DNA of 64,000 nt from Gnetum montanum (taxonomy: Eukaryota; Streptophyta; Gnetopsida; Gnetales; Gnetaceae). A program made the translations under genes and the position numbers. Location of the stretch: contig MNCI01004094.1 in the NCBI GenBank assembly GCA_015680685.1, forward strand, positions 73,025 to 137,024, written 5' to 3'. Under the pieces are notes generated by a model that searched no databases, had not been told where the DNA came from, and worked only from the letters and a program-made list of their open reading frames with translations. Shown here piece after piece: positions 34,402 through 47,530 of the stretch. Numbering within the stretch: position 1 is the first letter of the stretch; every line of letters starts with the position of its first letter.

Positions 34402-36860
34402 CTAATTAAGATTGTTAAATTGAACTAGATAATAAGGAAGCTCAAGATATCGTAGAGTTTATCATGGAGTAGAAAAAGATGCAAGAATGTATACATCTAT
34501 AGATTGAGGAGGCTAGGATGAGAACCATCCTTGATTAGCCTCTTGGTCCTTACATCATTCTTAGAGGAAGGAAAGGAAGGGTAGCCTCTAAATCTGATAT
34601 TCATCTAATAGATGAAAACCAAGTATAGCCAAGAGGGAAGCTTGGCAAGAGTAATCCTCTATTACATCATATCCATAATATTAGCATCATACCTACTTAA
34701 AGCACTTCACATGGATTTATTCCCCTTACCATAGAATCACTTAGCCTTGCTACAAGCTCTATTCCTCCTTACCATATATTTTCTTCCAATAATGTCAATA
34801 ATTCATTTTTAAACCTTTTTTTAATCTTTTGTAATTACGTATTCTATCCCTCAACCCTAACCTAACATACCTGCTTTTCAATCCATTTGACTTCTTTCCT
34901 TTACTACATCATTGTTGTTATGTATGCCTTAATGTGCTATTGTACCCTTTTTTCCTATATATCCATCCAATTCAGTTTCATTGGGTATACCTTCTCCTAC
35001 TATAATAGGATCTATTTCATACATGCATCCTCCTTTGACACCATCTTCTACCATTTCAACTTAGCTTGTACCTCATCTTTCTCTAATGGATCCACATGAT
35101 AGCACTACTTAATGATGTTATGCTTTCCAAAGCATTGAAGATAAAGTAGCTAAGGTATTGGTCATGCAAGGATATTTTCCTATTTCCTTAGATTAGATTC
35201 TAAGTGATCCTACAAGCCCTATTATTTCTTTGTCAGTTCTACCTAAGGGAGTTTCACTACCATCTTGCATAAAGTATAATGATGAAACAAGAGATCCCAT
35301 AAATCATGTGGTCATGTTCATGAATGAATGCATGCTTCTAGCCCCTTACCCTCATATTATGTTGATATGCTTCTCAAACTCTTTTTTTTGAAAGATCTTT
35401 ATAATGGTATAGGTCCTTAGCACATGGATCTATCACCTCTCTAGAGAAACTACTTGTATCCTTTATTAAATAATTTAAGTTCAATGTGCCTCAAAGAACA
35501 AGCATTATGTCTTTTATTACCATTAAGCAAGCTCCAAACGAGCCCATTGAAAAATTCATCTCTTGATGGATAGTGACATTAGTCAAGCTACCATATCATT
35601 TGGAGGAATGTAATTTGCAAGACATCTATGAAGCTATAGTTATTGATTATATTTAAAAGAGAGTGACTTATCGCAAGCCTCATTCTTTGAATGATGCTTT
35701 CTTGGCTATCATATGCATTAAAGAAGCTAGTATTCAACAATGGTCATATTTGCAACCATGGAAACCTTACACAATTTGTTAGTCTGACTACATCACCACA
35801 TCGTCAAAGCTAAATCATTCTTCTTCACCTCCCTATTGCATTTATGCTATCCAATCCTATCATTCCATTCCTACTACTCAATCCATTGTTCTTTCTATTT
35901 TCATCATGTTCCATACCACATTGAATCCTAAGGCACTCCTTCACTTGCTACATCTTAGACATTTACTAACCCTTTTCTATAACCTCAAGTATGAATTCTT
36001 ACCCATAGCTAGCAAACCAATGAGTCATGATCAAAGAAATAGAAGGAAAAAGCTAGTGATGTAAAAAAAACCTACTAAGGTATCAAAGAAGGTTTCTTTC
36101 TAGCAACAATAAGAGACTACTTCTTCAAGTAATCTTCCATCTTCATTCATTCCTATATAACCAATCATAGTAGCACTTGCATCATAAGCATCTTAGCCTA
36201 TAGACAATAAGGTCTTGCAGCAAATGACCACCATTTTTCATTCTAAAGGCACTAATTTATCCTTGTGTGACTTCATAGTAACCTCTAAAGAGCATCATGC
36301 TACATTATATGATGTTCTTTAGAGGATCATGGTCCCAAGTGACATCCTTACTCAAATGGAAGTTATATCTTCCTTCCTTCAAGTCCTTCATTATGGTTCA
36401 GATAGTCTAAACTTCTATGCTGAGAACATCAAGATTGACTTCATGATGAGAGATATTTGTTAGCTATCATTCTACACCATCATTATGGTATTACCTAAAG
36501 TTTTAGACCACTAATACATGTTGATTAAGGTGTTAGATCTAATGTGATCACATGGGCTATTATCAAGTGTTTCGGTCTTCATAAGTAAGTACCTTCTAAC
36601 AAAACTTGTATTAACTTCATTTCCTTTAATGGTATGCGAGTAGAAGTTATAGGTTCCATCATGTTAACATTTATGATAAGTAATTTTGTCTAGTCTAAAA
36701 CTCTTTTCATGATTATACGTGAGTGTCCTAGTGTTAATAGAATATTAGAATGTACTTGGCTAGCTCAACATTGAGTTGCATCTTCTCCAATACGTTAGGA
36801 GACACACATTTTTATCCATAATCGTTAGATAATCATATCAGCAAACAAATAGATCCCAAG
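34402..36860 (+). pseudogene. Element E gag-pro (decayed Tat type)
   Basis: Continues element E after A. A Gag core like that of B lies at 35240-35790 over shifting frames: NDETRDPINHVVMF, then FNVPQRTS, KQAPNEPIEKFIS, LNDAFLAI, matching KQAPLKPV and LNQAFV of B. A protease-like remnant lies at about 36600-36800 (FNGMRVEV, TWLAQH, ASSPI), matching FNGSRVVV, RPWLAQ, VSSPI of B. Many stops and frameshifts: much older than B. No pol follows before element C. Confidence 0.65.
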
Positions 36861-37809
36861 TATTTATCAATTATTAGCTTAATGGAAAACTAGCTAATAT
36901 CATGCTTAAACCTATAGGCAAGCCTACAATCCTTTTTTCTCCTAAAAATTTGCTATTACTATAGATCTAATAAACTAAAGCAACGAGTATGTCTCTAATA
37001 TTAAATTTGTTGATTTAAGCTTTGAAGAAACTGACATTTCCTCGTATAAAAAGAAAGGTTTCTCTTGTTCATTTTATGCAACTACTTGAAAATTCATCAC
37101 AAACATAATAACTTTAGGTGCTTAAGTTTTCAAATGCTTTAATTCTTTGTTTGTAATTTTCTTCAAGTGGTAGACATGTACTAGTACCTATTAGGAACTC
37201 TTTAGATTTCCCTTCTATTATTTACTATCATTAGGCAATGATGGTTAGTGGACAAAATGACATTGATTATCTATGTCATTTTCTATAATCATTATAATAC
37301 ATAATGATTTTAGAAGATAAATTATAGCACCTTGTATCAATTCAACATTGTACATTATTCACACTTGTTTATCACTTTCTAAGTGATGAATGTCTACTAA
37401 NTACAAAATCTATAAATAACTCTTATAACTTAGAATATTTAGTAAACATATTTCTTATTTTTTAATCTAAAAATAAACTCTTATTCTTTAACAACTTGTA
37501 GTTCTATCAATTATACCACCTCCTATTCATCTAGTGATTTTGCCTCAACTCTCCCATATTGTTGTAGAGTTCCTTAGACTTGTCATGGAATAAGTCATTG
37601 CCAAGGTTAATCTTTATCATTCCATTAATGCTCTTTGAAACTCTATAGCTTTATTTTTTTCTATCCAATATGCATGGGAAGGAGAGTAACCATATTATTG
37701 CCCTTTATTTCTACCTCTAACAACTCCAGTTGGTTAAATAACATTCTTATTTTCCACTCACTTTCTCATTCCTTTTTAAGTACTTAATCCAAGAGTCTAG
37801 GAGTATGAA
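36861..37809. other. No gene seen
   Basis: About 950 bp of AT-rich DNA without a recognisable frame; a single n at 37401 marks an assembly join. Confidence 0.5.
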
Positions 37810-38697
37810 TGATAAGTATTGAGTATTCTCTATGCCCAACCATACAAATCATAAGCATGTATGCATGATCCAATTAAATTTTGTGGACTTCTTCTACCCA
37901 AGTGGCCTATGTCCTTAAATAGTAAATTATGTGGTTACTAGTCATTATCTTTCTAAGTATCACTTGTGTTAACTTTGTTTGTATGACTAAGTGTGACTAA
38001 GGTATAAGATATTTATTTCTATAATTTTTATAATTTTCTTTATCTATAAAATGATTAACTAAAGAAAGGATTGAAAAATATAATTTTACTAACTAATAAC
38101 TAAACTCTCCTAAATGGGAAGCATCCATTCCCACTTTCCATATACATCTTGAATGTATAATCGCATTGTTGGGTTGTCAACTATTTACTACTAAGCATAC
38201 CAAGTATTTACTACTAAGATTTCCAAGCATTAGTATATTATGCTTGAAGTGGTTATGCTCATGTTACTTATGAATTAGAATATTAAACACTTATGTACAA
38301 GAAAGTAAGTTACATTTAAAGTAGAATGTTATAAAGTAAACTTAAATAAATCCAAGTGCTACAATGAAGAGAATAAATCTCAATTTTATTTTTGTTCATA
38401 CAACTATGTCTAGGTGCATATTACACTCAAATAAAATTCCATATAATCAATTTAATACATGCTGCAAGCACTCATAGAAAAACATTTTTATAAGGGCTAC
38501 AAAAACAATTGCAAGAGTCCAACTAAGGGATTGACCAATAGTTCCATAAATGCAATTGGTATGTGCACTTATATAGGCTTTGGGAGGATCAATGTGAACT
38601 TGAATGTGCTAATGCATCATGAGATGTGTCCATGAGGATGCATTGGAGTTACATTGATGGAAATCATCAACATAGCTAGCTTATTGATGCTTCATCA
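37810..38697 (-). repeat. 3' LTR of element C
   Basis: 888 bp on the minus strand, TGATGAAGC...CTTATCA, same family as the A LTR but more diverged. Preceded on the minus strand by a purine-rich caattgtgaggata, the probable PPT. Confidence 0.7.
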
Positions 38698-40840
38698 TAT
38701 CCTCACAATTGACTGAAAACTCATCATTAAGTGAAAAAAATGGGATCAAGTTTCTTATAATATTTTGAGAAGTAATAAATTGACTAACTAACTCTAACAA
38801 ACAAAAGAACTCTTGAGTGTCATTTTGCATAGTTACAAAATTAGTGTAACGTACAAAGAGATTGAACACTTTGTGGGAAAAATTAGCATGTGCTGATTGG
38901 ATGGTTAAAGATGGGATGAAGTCCTTACACTATTCCTATAGGTGAAGACTCTTGTGGCATGGAGGAGACTTCATCACATTTGTGCTTTATTGGAGGACTA
39001 GGCTATTCTGCTGCTGCTGCCAAAAGTTGAAAGGCATCCAAAAGTATCTTCATCTTTTTCTCCTTGCCCCATGGATCATTAATTATCTAGGCTACTTCAC
39101 CTAAATGAGTTGGTTCTATTATATTCCATAAACACAACAATGTAGGAAACATCTCCTTTACACTAAAAAACTAAGTTTTGAATTGTTCATGTTCGATGTC
39201 AAATGTATGAATAAGTTTTTGTAGCTCTTGATAGTCACTTATTCTTTTGGCTAGATTCTCAGCAACAAATCTTTAATCGATGAATTTTCTTTTGAGAACC
39301 TCAAGCTCCACATTGGCCACTTCTAACTTTTGTTTCATCTATTTCTGGGGCTCAACTTTTGAATGAGTTTGGGGTTGAAATAAGAGATAAATGGAAGTCA
39401 AAAAGGTTGGGAAATCATAACAACAACATAATTAAGGGTATAGTTCACAAAATTAGAGAAATTTGATCAAGTGGAATAAGTAATTTTAGGATGTTTCTTA
39501 TGATAAAGTCGAGGAAAAATTGGATGTTGCAAGCTATCAAAATAATCAAGATTGCAGTGAGTCCTATGGTTAAGGGATTGAACTTGAAGAAAATCAAAAG
39601 ATATGCAAGTGGGTCCTCCTCTGAGAAAGCTAATGCCTAATATGTCCTTGTGTAGCTTCATCACAAGGAGTTTGTAGGCAACCTAGATGATGAATGGTTA
39701 TTCAAGTTAAATACCATAACCATGTGAGGGATTGTCTTTGGATTATGCAAACTATAAAATAAAATTATTACTTTACCATGGCATGAGACAGTGAGGTGAG
39801 AGAAAATGGAGTGCATGAAAGGTAGAACGAAAATGAGAGATGAATAATCTGCATCATAATAACATGGGATCCTTAGTAAAATTTGTGATTGGAATGATAT
39901 TATACCTATTTGTTCTGAGTCTAGACCAAGTCCATTCTAATTTAAATGATCTCACATTAATGTATTCTTTCTCTCCTACTATCATGAGCCTATGATAACC
40001 ACAAGGAATAACCATCACTCCAAGAAAAGAAAAATAGAGAAAAAGGAAATAGGTAATACCTTAGTTAGAGGGGTGTCTTTAGGCATGGGTAACATATCTT
40101 TTCAATCCCATAAGCAATGCTTGTATCCTATGAGATTATCAAAGGGGTGTGCTTTGAATTTCCATTTTTTATAGCAAGAACCATATCATATAGAGATACA
40201 CCTTCTTTTATGGTCAATGGTAGGAGTGATGATATGCCTATGAGGAGCTATAGAACTTAAGTAGGAAGTTGAGAAAAGAATGCAACAAATCTTCTTGAGG
40301 TCACAACCTTTTGATTTTTCACTTGGTTCTTTTCCAGCTTGTTGGGTAATAAGATCATATGTTATTTTTAGTTTTAATATGAAATAACCTTCATGTTGCC
40401 ATAATGCAGAACCTCGCATGAGACAGATGAAATGGGTGAATATTGTGAACTCACTACTTGATACCACTAGAAACTGATAAACTATTACTAAAGAACATAA
40501 TCCAAGGCAAAGTTGACCTAAGTATTAAATCATACCCTTGATAGTTGTGTTCAAAAATTAGAGATTTCTAGTAAAACTAAATAAAAATAATAAGAAAATA
40601 ACAAGGAAAATATATAAAAATAATTAGTAAAATATTAAAAAATGAAAAACATATAAAGAATGTTATAAAAAAATAGAAGAAAAACTCCTTTTCATTCTCA
40701 TTAATTCATTATGATAGATGGATAAATCCCTCATGACTAAGTTGGAAGGAAGAGATTCAAAAAATGGAGCAAACTTGTTCTTGATCAAAGGTATTAGTGT
40801 TGTGGTTGGTTACTTGGAGGTCCATAAATGGTTCAAGTTG
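38698..40840 (-). pseudogene. Element C post-integrase region with coiled-coil ORF remnant
   Basis: On the minus strand 39400-38900 reads as a broken but clearly protein-like frame rich in Lys/Glu/Leu heptads (KLEVANVELEVLKRKF, DYQELQKLIHTFDIEHEQF) and ending with a Pro/Ser tail shortly before the LTR. It resembles a post-integrase ORF, as in Athila-type elements. The rest (39470-40840) is AT-rich spacer, with the conserved box at 40079-40100. Confidence 0.45.
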
Positions 40841-41400
40841 CTAGATGTTAACGAGCATGTGCTTTTTAGGGCTTATTGAAAGGTAAATTGTGATAGCCTG
40901 AGATGGAAAAGTTGAGTGTATGATGTAAGGTCCTTCCCATAATGTTTGGAACTTACTTTGTTGCGGCACATGCATGGGATTCCAATAGAGAACCTTGTCT
41001 TCTAGATGGAATGTAACTTTTCTTATCCTATGTTGTTTATTGTATGTCTTATGCACTTCACTCATCATTAGAGCTACTCTTTAGTTTTCATCTAGCATGT
41101 TTAGTGCAAGAGTCATTCCTTTTAATGTCTAAGTTGAGTTCACATGTAGTTGCAAGTGTAAAGAGTTCAATTTAAATTGGAAGTTTATGTAGTTTTTTAT
41201 ACACTAACTCATAGGAAGTGTAGCCTATAGAAAGTTTCCATTTTGAGTGACATGTCCACAGAACATTTTTGAATTTGGCGCTCTAATCTTTTCTATATTT
41301 TCTAATGGTTCTCATTAGAATCTAAGTGATCTTTCTATTGGTTACCTTTGCTTGATCATTAGCTTGAGAGTGATAAGGCATAGTGAGTTTATGTTGCACC
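40841..41400 (-). pseudogene. Element C integrase C-terminal fragment
   Basis: Minus strand: LKVQHKLTMPYHSQANDQ (about 41345-41400), then the 75-residue frame 40841-41068 with NKQHRIRKVTFHLEDKVLYWNP and SKFQTLWEGPY, the usual integrase tail (DKV..., F...W.GPY). The catalytic part is missing upstream, with the same junction as at 399/400. Confidence 0.65.
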
Positions 41401-41726
41401 TTCAAGAATTGCATTTATTATAGCCACTTTTAACCTTTTTTAGCAAGTCAAACACTTGAATACATTTTATGGTTTTCTAATACTTGAAGTTATTTTTAGC
41501 AATTTAGATTTGACATTCTGCATCATCTATAGCATCGTTTCTAGCCTCCTATCTGCAGCTTGCTAGAAGTTACATCTCGCATTGTCTACTGCATCATTTT
41601 AGCTTTACTTTTAATTTCAACATTTAGCATTAGCTTTAGCATCGATTTAATTTGCAACTTTTGATGTCTTGCATCAAACTTATTTTTAACATCCTACGTT
41701 AGACTTTCAACTTCTGGTTTCAATTT
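41401..41726 (+). repeat. LTR-like segment, cut by element D
   Basis: Matches 400-710 (catcatctatagcatcg, agcaagtcaaacacttg). It abuts integrase at 41400 just as 400 abuts the integrase at 1-398, and is truncated by the LTR end of D. Confidence 0.45.
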
Positions 41727-42597
41727 TGTTGAGTGGTGAAGTAATCCAACACCCAACCATACAAGATATGAGTGTTCACACATAGCTTAATTGTGATTCG
41801 TGGATAAGACAATGTTAATATGCTAGTAATTACTTTGAATTCATGAACGTTGTCTTCCCACTTGGAGCTAGTATAATCGATGTGTATGGTTTAGCTCTTA
41901 GTGAGGTATATGATAAGTTGATGTTGGTGGGCCATAACTCCTAGCTATGGTGGTAAAGTATGAAAATGATTCTAAGTCTAGGGAAAATGGTAAGTGAATC
42001 TAGTCTAGCCTAGAGTGATGAGTATTTGTTCCTAGCTTGTTGTACACATCTTAAGCTCATGTAACCATTACTAGGATTACCAAATGGATATAGTACTGAG
42101 TGAATCAAATGAAATCACTACTGGATTACCAAACAATCACACTTAAACATTTGAAACTAGTTGTACTCATTCTACTTTACTGATGAATAGGGCAAGTAAA
42201 GTACTTAGAAATGTAACTGATTAAGCTAAGATAATAGTAAGAATTATGCTAATTTAAATAATAAAGCTAAGTGGATGCTGCAATGATGGAAAGCAATCTC
42301 AATCTTTATTTCTGCCATGAATCGTGCTTAAGTACACTTCATCTGAACAAATATTTTGGACAACTACTTGACATCACACTGCGGGCATTTACTTTATTGC
42401 TAAGCTATGAAAATAAACTTCAAGAATTTTGTTAAGGGTGAAAAAAATTGATGTTCAGATCATGCGCCTAAGTGTCATATTTATAGGCTTGCATGTGTCC
42501 ATGATATCGGATATGCAACATCATAGATTGCACCCTGATATTATGGCTTTGATATTGGATGCCCAATATCATAGTTGGTCAAAGACACAATTTATCA
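41727..42597 (-). repeat. 3' LTR of element D
   Basis: 871 bp on the minus strand, TGATAAATTG...CTCAACA, same LTR family as A and C, with the PPT caatcatgggggta (42598-42611) immediately upstream on that strand. Confidence 0.75.
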
Positions 42598-42611
42598 TAC
42601 CCCCATGATTG

Positions 42612-45506
42612 GTTGAAAACTCATCCTTGAGTTAAAAGAAATGAGGATAGAGTTCCTTACAAAAGTGGGAGGAATATTTTCATGACACTAACTAACTATA
42701 TACATAACTCTTGAATGAAATAGTTTTATTTTACAAAAATTTACATAGGACATGACATGACAATTTTGACAAAAAATAAAATTTGGTAAAGCTCAATGTA
42801 GCTAGGTAGTTCTTGATGGTGGTGGCTCCTTCATTGACTACTTCTCCTTGTCATCAGGCCTTTGGAATTTGTATCCATTTAGGAGTGCCTAAAGATTTTC
42901 TTCCACTATTATTGGATCATGCATCATCCATGTTTGTTGTGCAATGTGCGATGGAGCAAGTACATCCCATGGGCATGGTAGCTACAAAAACATCTAATTT
43001 ACATTGACATCCAAGGCTAGAAATTGCCTCCTCTCCTCTTCAAATGCTCTAGCCTTTCCACACAACTCATGGCAGTTTAATAATCTCCTTGTTAGGTTCA
43101 CTACGACATCTTTCTACCCTTGGTAGCTGGCCTTTACCACTTTCAATTCAAAGTTTACCACTTGGAGTTTCTATAAAGCATCTTTGCAATTCACAAACTC
43201 TTTCTTATACAATGTGTACATGACTACTACTTGCTGTTCTAGCTTGTTTATAGGCCTTCTTGCTATTAACATGGCCAAGTTAGTGTAATGAAGGTTAGCT
43301 AACCCCATGTATTCTTTTAGGTTCTTGATTTGTAGGTCTTTATTTTTTACTTCGACTTAATGGACATGGGTATAATTTTCCAGGATGGGTTTCCAATTTG
43401 GATTCTGTGCTGATATAGAGCTGATTCTGTCCTTCACCATCTAGATTTATTTTTCATTGATCTACTTGTACATGTCCACCTAATCATAGAATGGTTCCTT
43501 GAGCATTTCATGTTTCTTTGCCTCATTCTACCACACATTGATTTCAATAGCTAATTTTTGCAAATGGCACATACCTTCTTCATTGAGAGGGTTCTATTTT
43601 CTTGTGCGGGGTGGCTCATGTCTTGGTTGACCCTTACCAATTGTTCCCTTAACTAGTGGATGCTCTCCTTCAAGATGTTTTTTTGCTTTTCCATAATGGT
43701 CAACCTCATAATGTTGACAGCAAGTTGTTTATTTTCTTCTTAGACTATGGTGAGTGCCTTAACATGTGCATATGTTTGTGCTTCTGCTACTAAGGCATTC
43801 CACACCACTGTCTCATTCTTCATTGCCATCTATTTGTGCTACTCCATGAGGTGATTTGTCTACTTAGTTCTAACTTATTCTATTTGGTTAGGCACAATGA
43901 ATTACATGGGGTATCTTCATTCAACTCTAAGGGCTATGAGCTCTTTTTGGAGTTAATGGATTTCTGCTTCTACATGCTCTACCTTGGTCTTTGTCATGAC
44001 TAGTTTACCTTTGGTAGTAATTAGCTTAGACTGTACTATAGTTACATCCCTTAAAATGTTGAAAAGTGTTGTTATTACTTGCTCGATTTGCAGTAGTCTA
44101 TTAAGCACATCTTCATGATTAGTAGGAGTCATTGAGGTTTTAGCTAACATTTGAGCATGTTTGGCTCTAGTTAGATCTACCGGTGGCACAATAGGTAATT
44201 AAAGGAATCTTTGATATTATTCGTGATCACCTTTGCTACTCCCATTGCATCATGGTGCTACATTATCAGAACTATGACTCCTTCTCTAGTCTCAAGCCAC
44301 CACTTAGAATGATGCAACATTCCTAGAGATCTACTATGATCATTGGACCTCTCCTCCTTACTATAGTAAGAATTGTCCACTTCTAGAATCATTGAAATTG
44401 TGGGCTAAATGGCACTGTGAATAACTCTATGAAATTTTGCCTCCTCCCTTGTTCCCTAGCTGATGATTTCTACAGTCTATTGTAGATGACTCATTAACAA
44501 TCTGTAATCCTACAGCAGCAATAGTGGGAGTTGCGATTATTGTCCTTATTGTTACTATTGCTCTTACTCTTATTCCTCATGCTAATCCTTCCTGGGTGTG
44601 TTGGCTTGAGCAGTTTAGCATATGAAGCATTATGAGCCCTCCTGAGAATGTTATTGGTGTGTCTTAGGCTTCTAGCTCATTTTCATATCTTCTTGATAAG
44701 GAAAGGGAATGGAAGTATTAGCTTCCCTACCTTCCTATCTTCAAACCACCTTTGAATTTCCATGAAGTAGAGATGTGTGATACTGACATTGTATTTTCCC
44801 ATCAAGGTAGCACTTCCTCTAGCTACATAAGTAGATAATCTATTCAGTCCTTTTGTTGGGAACAAGTGGTAGGTGTTGAGTTTGACATATATTCTCTTCT
44901 CTAGAGCTAATTCATTGTATATCTTCCTTGCCATATGTCCATTTTAGCCACAATTTCTTGGTTTCAACATCTAATATGGTGGACAAATATACTACTCTTG
45001 CCCCTTCATTTGGTATGTTCCAAGCTTTTGTTATTGTCTTGATTGAGTATGAGGTAGAGATTTCTCCAATGTTGATAGTGGTGCCTTCTTCTTTGTCATG
45101 CTAAAACTAATAGGTTTCTTCAAGGTACTATTCTGAAAGGATGGGCCATAACGGTGATTCTTGGAGTTGCATCTTTACTACTTCTGGAACAAATTCCATG
45201 AATAGGCCAAAGTTTAGCTCTATAATGATTGTGGTTAGAATTGACCTTTCTTGAATAGCTTAGGGACAATCTTATGACAATGTAAGGCATTGTTCTTGTA
45301 CTTGTGGTTCCTCTACCTCTCCTTGGACCAATTGTCCCATAGGAAGAGTTTCTTAGTGAATACTAAATGATTAGGCTTCCTACATCTTGTGTTCTAGTTC
45401 TTGTCCTTCTGTTTGACCTCTACCTTGGTCTCTTGGTCGTTTACTTGTAGCTTATGAGGGTCCTCCTTGTGCTTCTGTCTTTGGGACCATCTAAAATCAT
45501 TAAAAA
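42612..45506 (-). pseudogene. Element D post-integrase ORF (function unknown)
   Basis: On the minus strand from about 45506 (MVPKTEAQ) a decayed frame gives FGLFMEFVPEVVKMQLQESPLW (45240-45170) and, at 44934-44683, an 83-residue open part with NTYHLFPTKGLNRLSTYVARGSATLMGKY. Further on, 44189-43953 is coiled-coil-like (NRLLQIEQVITTLFNILRD). Position between integrase and 3' LTR, sense strand, matches the env-like/third ORF of Athila elements. I see no signal peptide or transmembrane segment and do not recognise the family. Confidence 0.5.
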
Positions 45507-47530
45507 TTTAAAATTACTAAGGTATTCTCATATATTATCAAAAACTATATACCCTACTCATATGATTAGTTACATTAAGTTCATACTTTATGATTGTAGA
45601 GTTAGATAAATTTTTTAAAAAGTTAGCCCATAAGTGTTATTTTCTTTATAACTCCTCACATTTATCTATTTTGTTATTCATGGCTCATTATGATTGGTAT
45701 GGTTCCTTAAGAGCATTATTTAAATTTTTTGGCATTAATATGATTGGGTTTTATTAAAAAATTTCAATTATATTTTCATACTTACCCTTAAAATGCCTTT
45801 CAATTATTAGGATTTTTCAAAAAATTAGCTCAGAGTTTCCTCACTAGCATCCCCCACAACTAAGATGAGTACTCCAAGATTAAATAGGTTTAAAAGTCAT
45901 TAAAATCAGAGTGGTAATGTGCAATATGTGGCTTGGGGAAGCTAGGAAGTTAAAGCACTTTGATTAGGAAGAAAAATTTCAAAAACTCTCTTCACTACAA
46001 ATGAAGAAAATAATGAAAATTGTGCTAAGTGTAGGCCTATTTATAGTTTTTAAGGATCTGATATAAGGGGCAAAATGTTTAAGCTCTACTTGCATTTGGG
46101 TGATGAAAAATGAAGCTCTAGTAAATGTATGGAAGGTGTGAGGTATATTTAGAGGGACTTGGATGATAAATGATGTAGATTTCATCAAGAATTTGGCATA
46201 GATAGTGTGTAAAGAAGGATCTTGACTATAAAGGTTCATAAGATGGATAAGAAGGGTAATGAATCCATGTTGTTAGAGAAGATAGTTTGAATGACAAGGG
46301 AAGTTCTATTGATGATTTATTAATGATTGTTGATTTTGGAAGGTTCAAGATGATGTAGAATTGCTAGACAAGTATAAGATACAATAGTTATACAAGTGGG
46401 TCCTTCCCAAAGTAGGCTCCAGCCCTTAATGCCCTTGTATAATCATGCCTAAAGGTGTCCTTAGGCACTTAAGGAGTTGAATGTAACACATACCTATTTA
46501 GAAAAATAGACATGTTAGTACCACCAAATTGAGAAAATTACACAATGTTATACAAAACCAGAGCTTATGATTAGTCAAACAATGAGATGATATGGACTTA
46601 GAAGGGATTGCAAAAATTGAGACATGAGGTATCTTACCATAGGCATAATGAATTCTTGTGTTTTATTAGTGGTTAAAGTAATCATTAGCCTTTCTTTCCA
46701 AGATTCAAAATAAGTCCAAAACACATTCTAGTGACATCACACTACTTCATTTCATGGAATTAAAATTGTAAGACTATCAAAGTTGCAAGGAGTATTGTCA
46801 TTTGGCGTATTGTCTAGGGAAGGAGTTTATTCATGGAAATTTTTTATTTTTTCAATTTCTAAGATGTTGCCTACCTTCAAGCATGGGTAACATGTCTTTC
46901 TAGTGTGACCCTTAAAAATTTATTCTGTTCTCTTTTATTTTTTATTTGTGTCAACCTTACTAAAGGACTACCTTCAAGCATGGGTAACATGTCTTTCTAG
47001 TGACATGGTAAGGTAGCACTTATTTACTCATACTTCCAATTTTTGTTAGATATACAATGATATAATACAACCTTACCAATATGATAGAACTCATAACAAT
47101 AATCCAAAAGAATCTACAAATCCCCTTGATGTCACATCCATGACATTTCCTCTTAGTTCTTCACTTTTTAGTCCAGGCATAATGATCATAAGTTTATTCT
47201 TAGTTATATGATGGAAAGAATATCATTATGTCCATGGTAAGAACCTCTTATTAATGGAATGGATGGATGGATGATGTGGTCTCATTGTTAAAAAAAATAA
47301 TTAGTTCCTTATGACTTAATAACATAGAGAAATCTTCACTTTATTGGACTACTTCTTGCCTTTATTCGTAAAAAGGTGTTAAAGAATGAAAAATATTAAA
47401 AGAATGGAAAATATTAAAGAATTGAAAGATTGAAGAAATGAAAAAGTATAAAAGAATGAAAAATTAAAAGAAAGTGTAAACTAAAAAGAATGTGAAAAAT
47501 GAAAATAAAATGAAAAATTCAATAAGATAC
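45507..47530. other. Non-coding spacer of element D
   Basis: 2 kb, AT-rich, with no convincing frame. It holds two copies of the conserved box (46874-46899 and 46971-46998, about 100 bp apart) and A-rich repeats of gaaaaatattaaaagaatg type at 47390-47510. Confidence 0.5.
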
